A stretch of 10,263 bases of DNA, taken from NCBI GenBank assembly GCA_005893365.1, contig VBPB01000060.1, forward strand, positions 1 to 10,263, written 5' to 3'. The notes below the pieces were generated by a model, which ran no database searches, was not told where the DNA came from, and worked only from the letters and a program-made list of their open reading frames with translations. Of the stretch, positions 6,655-10,263 are shown piece by piece (the stretch's first letter is position 1; each line of letters begins with the position of its first letter). A program made the position numbers and the translations under genes. This DNA is from Candidatus Eiseniibacteriota bacterium (GTDB taxonomy: Bacteria; Eisenbacteria; RBG-16-71-46).

Positions 6655-8195
6655 TAGGCGGCCCCGCCGCGCCGGGAGAAGAGGATGGCGCGCACCTCGG
6701 ACCAGCGGATGTAGCTGGTGCCGAAGATCACCGCCGCCGCGACCGCGGTGCCCGCGCCGGCCACCAGCGCCAGCGACGCCCATCCCACCGGCCCACGCAC
6801 CACCGGAAGCACGTGGTCCGACAGGAGCGCGATGGCCGCGCCGCCCGCCAGAGCCAGCAAGGGGATCCCGAGCGGCTCGAGGAGGATCGGCGCGCGCGCC
6901 CAGCCGAGCTTGGTCGCGAGCAACCACATGAAGAACGTCGTTCCGATCGCGTTGGCCGCGATGAACGCCACCAGTGCCCCGGCGAGTCCGTACCTCGGGA
7001 TCAGCACGAAGCTCAGGCCCACGTGGATCGCGAACACGATGCCTCCGTACCAGGCCTCGAGGTCGGTTCGTCCGACGCCGCGCGCCACCGCCCCGGCGAT
7101 GTTCGTGGTAAAGGTGATCCCGACCCCGATCGCCAGCGCGCGGAGCGCGAGCGCCGCGTCGGCATGTCCCGGCCCGATCCACACCGCGAAGAGGCGCGAG
7201 GCCGAGCCCACGACGCCCGCCATCGTCGCCACGCCGACGGCCAGGACGTAGCGACGCGCGCGCGCGTGCAGCTCCAGCAGGCGCCCATGGCTCTCCCCCG
7301 CATGGAGCGCCGCCGCCGCCGGCAGCACCGCGACCACCAGGAGCTGCGCGGGGGCCACCGCCGCGGTCACGACTCGGAAGCCGAGCTCATAGGGGGTCAC
7401 CGCGGCCAGCGTGACGAACCGCGCCAGGAGGAACTTGTCGAGTTGATTGTGGAGCACCGAGAAGATGTTCGTCAGCTGGAGAGGACCACTGAAGCGAACC
7501 ACCTCGCGCAGGTGCGTGGCGGATCTCCGGGGACTCTCCCACCGGAAGTCGGGCTGCGAGCGACGCAGCTGCCACGCGCCGAGGGCGAATCCCAGCGCCC
7601 AGCCGATGCCGACGTTGACGACCAGGCCCTCGAGGCCCCAGCCCGCCTCGAGGACCAGCGGGATGCCGATCGCCTGCTCGGCGACGATCACCAGCGAGAC
7701 CTGGTTGGCGAGATCGAAGCGCCCGCAGCCCTGCAGCGCCGCCATGGTCACGTTGGCCAGGCCCGAGCAGGCGAACACCACCGCGCCCGCCACCACCACG
7801 AAGCCGGTGGCGCCGCGCGCCGCCTCGGGGATGCGCAGCCAGTCGAGCAGGGCGCCGCGGCACAGCAGGGCCAGCAGCAGCCAGGGCACCGCGAGGGACA
7901 CGTAGCCGAGGACGGCCAGGGTGGCGAAGGCGCCGCCCTCGCCCGCCTCGCCGCGCTCACGCGCCGCCGCGACGTGCTTGACCGTGCCCGCGGCGAGCCC
8001 GAAGTCCAGGGCGCTGAAGTAGCCGGTGACGGCGAAGAACAGCGACCAGACGGCGAAGCCCTGGGACCCGAGGGTGCGGAGGATCGGTGGCGTGAGGATC
8101 AGCCACACGAACAGCGAAGCGAACCGCCCGGTGCTCGAATGCAGCGTGTTCTTCGCCAGGCGGCGGGCGAGTCCGGGCTGCCGCGTCTCCATCAT
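6654..8195 (-). CDS. Wzx-type polysaccharide flippase (MOP superfamily)
   Basis: This 513-residue multi-pass inner-membrane protein has about 12-14 predicted hydrophobic helices, the usual size for an O-antigen/teichoic acid export flippase. The N-terminal LARRLAKNTLHSS (9-21) precedes the first helix (about 25-42). The segment SALDFGLAAGTVKHVAAARE (61-80) is the family's conserved cytoplasmic-loop motif after helix 2. Helices continue to about residue 495, followed by a short basic tail ending SRRGGAA. It probably moves undecaprenyl-linked oligosaccharide from the cytoplasmic to the periplasmic face. The first two codons are both ATG. AGGAGG abuts the first and is only 3 nt from the second (8190-8192), so the second may be the start used. 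It lies 54 nt after the GT-C-like gene, probably in the same operon. Its TAG stop (6654-6656) is formed by the end of the MITE-like element. Confidence 0.88.
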   Translation of the reverse strand: MMETRQPGLARRLAKNTLHSSTGRFASLFVWLILTPPILRTLGSQGFAVWSLFFAVTGYFSALDFGLAAGTVKHVAAARERGEAGEGGAFATLAVLGYVSLAVPWLLLALLCRGALLDWLRIPEAARGATGFVVVAGAVVFACSGLANVTMAALQGCGRFDLANQVSLVIVAEQAIGIPLVLEAGWGLEGLVVNVGIGWALGFALGAWQLRRSQPDFRWESPRRSATHLREVVRFSGPLQLTNIFSVLHNQLDKFLLARFVTLAAVTPYELGFRVVTAAVAPAQLLVVAVLPAAAALHAGESHGRLLELHARARRYVLAVGVATMAGVVGSASRLFAVWIGPGHADAALALRALAIGVGITFTTNIAGAVARGVGRTDLEAWYGGIVFAIHVGLSFVLIPRYGLAGALVAFIAANAIGTTFFMWLLATKLGWARAPILLEPLGIPLLALAGGAAIALLSDHVLPVVRGPVGWASLALVAGAGTAVAAAVIFGTSYIRWSEVRAILFSRRGGAA

Positions 8196-8249
8196 CCTCC
8201 TGCCGGCAGCGTGCCCCCGTGCGGTCCGGGGCCGGCGTGCCGAGCGGCC

Positions 8250-9749
8250 TCAGTTCACGGGCTGGATCCACGGCGGGCGGCCGAGGAACTCATGGGCGAC
8301 GACCTGCGGCGGCCGCAGGCGACCGCGGACCTGCTCCACCGAAGCGTACGCTCCCACCGTCGGCCACCGGCCCTCCACGAAGCTGCGGTCGTGCACCGGA
8401 TGGATGGTGAGGTCGGGTCTCGGCGGCCGCAGCATCAGGTTCAGGTGCTCGGCCGCGACGCCGAAGGCGTAGGCGGGCCAGTAGGGACCGCGCACGCCGT
8501 GCGGGAAGTTCACCAGATAGACCTCGCGCGCGCCCGCGGTGACGTCCTGCTGGAGATCGGACAGCGTCTGCTGCATCAGATCGGACGCCAGCCGCCACTC
8601 CTTGAGCCGTGCGCGGATGAAGACGCTCTCGCCGCCGGCGACCGCCACCAGAAGCAGCACGGCCAGCACCTCGGGGGCCCGCCCCGGGACCCGGGCCCGC
8701 AGCCGCCCGGCGAGGCGGGAAAGGCCGAGCCCCACCAGACCCGCGGCGGGCACCGTCGCCAGGAAGAAATAGCGCGCCTGCGGCACGCTGGCGACCGCCA
8801 CCGGCAGAAGATAGAGGTACATCCACCCCAGCAGGAAGCGTGCGAGTGGGGGCCCCTTCCAGAGCAGCCACACGTGGAGCGCGAGCCAGGGCAGGAGGAC
8901 CAGCGACGCGCGGCGCGTCAGCCACGAGTCGTCTGCGCCGGACGAGGTGCCGATCGGGAGGACCAGATAGCTCGGGGCCATGAGCAGGTCGCGATAGGCG
9001 CGCGACGGGGTGTTGAACACGCGATGCCACATGCGCTCGGGAGGCAGCGCCTCCAGCGCGCGCTCGCCGGAGGGGATGGGCTCCACCGCGGCCGTGGGGG
9101 GACCCACCTGGGAGGAGAGCAGGCTTCCGTGGTGTCCCAGCTTGATGGTCATGAAGTCCACGACCACCAGCACGAAGGGCACATAGCGCGCGGCCCGCCG
9201 CAGCCACAGCCCTGCGAACCGGCCCCATCGCCCCGACCGGTCGCCCGCGTTCCGCCCAAGCCCCCACCATCCGCCCGGTCCCGGATGCATCGTCCACTCG
9301 AGCAGGAGGTAGAGGGGCAGCAGCAGCATGCCGTGCTCGATGGTGAACACCGCGCCGGCGAATCCGGCGATCGTCCAGGCCAGGTACTTCCGCCCCTTCC
9401 CCCGCAGGAAGTCGTACCACCACGAGCAGGTGGCGACGGTCAGCAGGACGACCACGAGGTAGCCCAGCCCGGTGACCCAGGCGACCACCTCGTAGTTGAT
9501 GCCGCGGCTGAGGAAGAACAGGCTGGCCAGGGCGGCGGCGAAGACCCCCGCATCCAGCTTCCGCAGCCACTGGAACAGCGCGAGGCCCACCGCGGAGTAG
9601 AGGACGAAGTTGAGTGCGTGCATCACCTCGGGACGCCAGCCGGTGAGCGCCGGGATCAGCGAGAGCGGGAGCTGGTAGACCGGGAAGTAGTGGAAGTTCG
9701 TGGCCGACGGCAGCAGGGCGTCCCGCAGCCAGTCCGGGTTGGGACGCAC
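8250..9749 (-). CDS. GT-C-like multi-pass membrane protein, N-terminus probably incomplete
   Basis: This is a hypothetical integral membrane protein of 499 residues from the first in-frame start, a GTG at 9747-9749. It has about 9-10 hydrophobic helices in the first 375 residues and a soluble C-terminal part (about 375-499) likely in the periplasm. LPSATNFHYFPVYQLPLSLI (13-32) and NYEVVAWVTGLGYL (85-98) resemble conserved loops of uncharacterised GT-C-fold glycosyltransferases that use polyprenyl-phosphate sugars. The frame stays open upstream to 9836 and there encodes a hydrophobic helix followed by RFVADDITL. An acidic DD pair after helix 1 is the hallmark catalytic position of GT-C enzymes. 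The true protein therefore almost certainly starts earlier, at the GTG of 9838-9840, which needs a 1-nt shift to join this frame. That would make it about 529 residues. Its neighbours suggest glycan transfer at the inner membrane. The substrate is unknown. Confidence 0.8.
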   Translation of the reverse strand: MRPNPDWLRDALLPSATNFHYFPVYQLPLSLIPALTGWRPEVMHALNFVLYSAVGLALFQWLRKLDAGVFAAALASLFFLSRGINYEVVAWVTGLGYLVVVLLTVATCSWWYDFLRGKGRKYLAWTIAGFAGAVFTIEHGMLLLPLYLLLEWTMHPGPGGWWGLGRNAGDRSGRWGRFAGLWLRRAARYVPFVLVVVDFMTIKLGHHGSLLSSQVGPPTAAVEPIPSGERALEALPPERMWHRVFNTPSRAYRDLLMAPSYLVLPIGTSSGADDSWLTRRASLVLLPWLALHVWLLWKGPPLARFLLGWMYLYLLPVAVASVPQARYFFLATVPAAGLVGLGLSRLAGRLRARVPGRAPEVLAVLLLVAVAGGESVFIRARLKEWRLASDLMQQTLSDLQQDVTAGAREVYLVNFPHGVRGPYWPAYAFGVAAEHLNLMLRPPRPDLTIHPVHDRSFVEGRWPTVGAYASVEQVRGRLRPPQVVAHEFLGRPPWIQPVN

Positions 9750-9840
9750 CAGGGTGATGTCATCGGCGACGAACCTGAGTCGGGTCGCCGGGTAGTAGAG
9801 CAGGAGCGTCAGCGCGAGGCACCACGCGGGCCGGGGTCAC
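9750..9840 (-). other. Missing N-terminus of the GT-C-like gene, separated by an apparent 1-nt frameshift
   Basis: Read in the frame of the downstream gene, 9750-9824 encodes WCLALTLLLYY, a turn, and RFVADDITL. This is a first membrane helix with the DD motif, but there is no ATG, GTG or TTG in that frame. A GTG at 9838-9840 overlaps the TGA of the upstream gene (GTGA), exactly like the rfbB/export-protein junction. In its own frame it begins MTPAR and then runs to a stop at 9760. Removing one base near 9825 joins MTPAR to WCLAL and gives a sensible N-terminus. A CTG start is a less likely alternative. Confidence 0.6.
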
Positions 9841-10263
9841 GACGCCGTCGCGTCTCGCAGGGACTGGTGGCACGCCCGCACCATCAGCGCGCACCACATG
9901 CCGAACTGCGCGTTCGAGATCACCCCGACGAACGTGTTGCCGACCATGGACACGACCAGGAAGCCCACGATCAGGGGCCGGTGATAGTGAGCCATCTGGC
10001 TCGCCAGCGTCCCCGGCGGCGCCTCCTCCCCCACGACCTTGCCCAGATCGAACATCGTCTTGAGGACGTACACGAGGACCGCCAGCCCGATCACGCCCAT
10101 CCCGGTCGCGGTCTCGAGGAAGTAGTTCTCGGCGCCGAGGGGGACCCCGAGCTGGTTGTACCGCTAACTCACGAACATGGCCGCGAAGAAGCCCACCCCG
10201 AAGAGCCAATTGTCGAGGAACAGCTTCAGGCTCGTGATGTAGCCGTACACCCGGAGCATCCAG
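9837..10263 (-). pseudogene. O-antigen ligase/polymerase-like membrane protein, partial, with in-frame stop
   Basis: This is the C-terminal part of a Wzy/WaaL-family protein, which joins or polymerises lipid-linked glycan on the periplasmic side. The window edge cuts it at the 5' end. It contains LDNWLFGVGFF, the family's hPlfGvG-like motif, followed by RYNQLGVPLGAENYFLETA, where AENYFLE matches the usual (H/E)N.yL segment. A helix GVIGLAVLVYVLKT follows, then another (LIVGFLVVSMVGNTFVGVIS) and a short tail ending at the TGA of 9837-9839. Between FVS and RYNQ an amber codon (TAG, 10164-10166) interrupts the frame where a tyrosine or similar residue would fit. Homology continues without shift on both sides. 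The remaining start after the stop is the ATG at 10098-10100 (87 residues), which would be non-functional. The gene overlaps the next by 4 nt (GTGA). Confidence 0.75.

Larger units (their letters stand above)
6491..6656. mobile_element. MITE-like palindromic element with TA target repeats in CTAG
   Basis: A 162-bp non-coding element (6493-6654) starts with GTGTC and ends with GACAC. It is flanked on each side by TA (6491-6492 and 6655-6656), which lies in CTAG at both ends. Its arms of about 55 bp are inverted copies of each other. It has no room for a transposase. The central 53 bp holds a hairpin (6563-6570 with 6577-6584, loop GCAACG) bracketed by a direct repeat CGTCGCTCCT (6549-6558 and 6589-6598). 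TA duplication, particularly within CTAG, is characteristic of IS630/Tc1-mariner elements, so I infer a MITE mobilised by an IS630-family transposase. A large bidirectional hairpin terminator is the alternative, but there is no U-tract and the arms are much longer than a terminator needs. It lies exactly between two convergent genes and supplies part of both stop codons. Confidence 0.72.

Noticed and set aside
4690..6657. 655-codon plus-strand open frame overlapping the GINT1-like gene
   Set aside because: The peptide is Arg/Pro/Gly-rich with no motifs and is out of frame with the well-supported GINT1-like protein.
6490..6657. The palindrome as a simple bidirectional intrinsic terminator
   Set aside because: Arms of about 55 bp, no T-runs at either foot, an internal core and exact TA/CTAG flanks fit a mobile element better, though it may also stop transcription.
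10164..10166. Amber recoding (pyrrolysine or suppressed TAG) in the ligase-like gene
   Set aside because: TAG is the normal stop for three intact genes in this window, and nothing downstream suggests a recoding signal.

Overview
The window is a GC-rich (roughly two-thirds G+C) chromosomal stretch from a Gram-negative bacterium, devoted almost entirely to surface polysaccharide: making nucleotide sugars, carrying glycan across the inner membrane, polymerising or ligating it, and exporting it. The Wza-type export protein implies an outer membrane. Base composition and gene style suit a poorly cultured high-GC soil or subsurface lineage (Rokubacteria, Eisenbacteria or a deltaproteobacterial relative), but the phylum cannot be fixed from sequence alone. 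No RNA gene, CRISPR array or complete transposase gene was seen.

Layout. (1) 1-188: an AT-richer gap with a good candidate sigma70-type promoter (92-121, minus strand) firing leftwards out of the window. (2) 189-4515, minus strand: a tightly packed operon in the order ugd (UDP-glucose 6-dehydrogenase), an RmlC-like cupin, rfbB (dTDP-glucose 4,6-dehydratase, broken), and an SLBB-domain polysaccharide export protein. The genes are 11 nt apart, overlap by 8 nt, and overlap by 4 nt (GTGA), in that order. A near-consensus promoter at 4607-4635 precedes ugd. (3) 4516-4864: a divergent intergenic region. (4) 4865-6493, plus strand: a two-domain protein resembling the bacterial relatives of glucosamine inositolphosphorylceramide transferase 1 (GINT1). 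(5) 6491-6656: a 162-bp palindromic MITE-like element between TA repeats. (6) 6654-10263, minus strand: a second operon-like run of an O-antigen ligase/polymerase-like gene (partial, with an in-frame stop), a GT-C-like multi-pass membrane protein (apparent frameshift at its start), and a Wzx-type flippase.

How they fit. Ugd supplies UDP-glucuronate, and RfbB plus the cupin would supply a deoxy-keto dTDP-sugar. The flippase, ligase/polymerase-like and GT-C-like proteins would handle lipid-linked glycan at the inner membrane, and the SLBB protein would export the product. No priming glycosyltransferase, RmlA, RmlD or Wzc kinase lies inside the window.

Most notable: the MITE-like element appears to have inserted inside a CTAG that formed the shared tail-to-tail stop codons of two convergent genes, and TA duplication rebuilt both stops. 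Separately, three genes carry different kinds of lesion: a deletion of about 31 nt in rfbB, an amber codon in the ligase-like gene, and a 1-nt shift at the GT-C start. This is either decay of the locus or assembly error. I did not find a convincing wholly new biological system.
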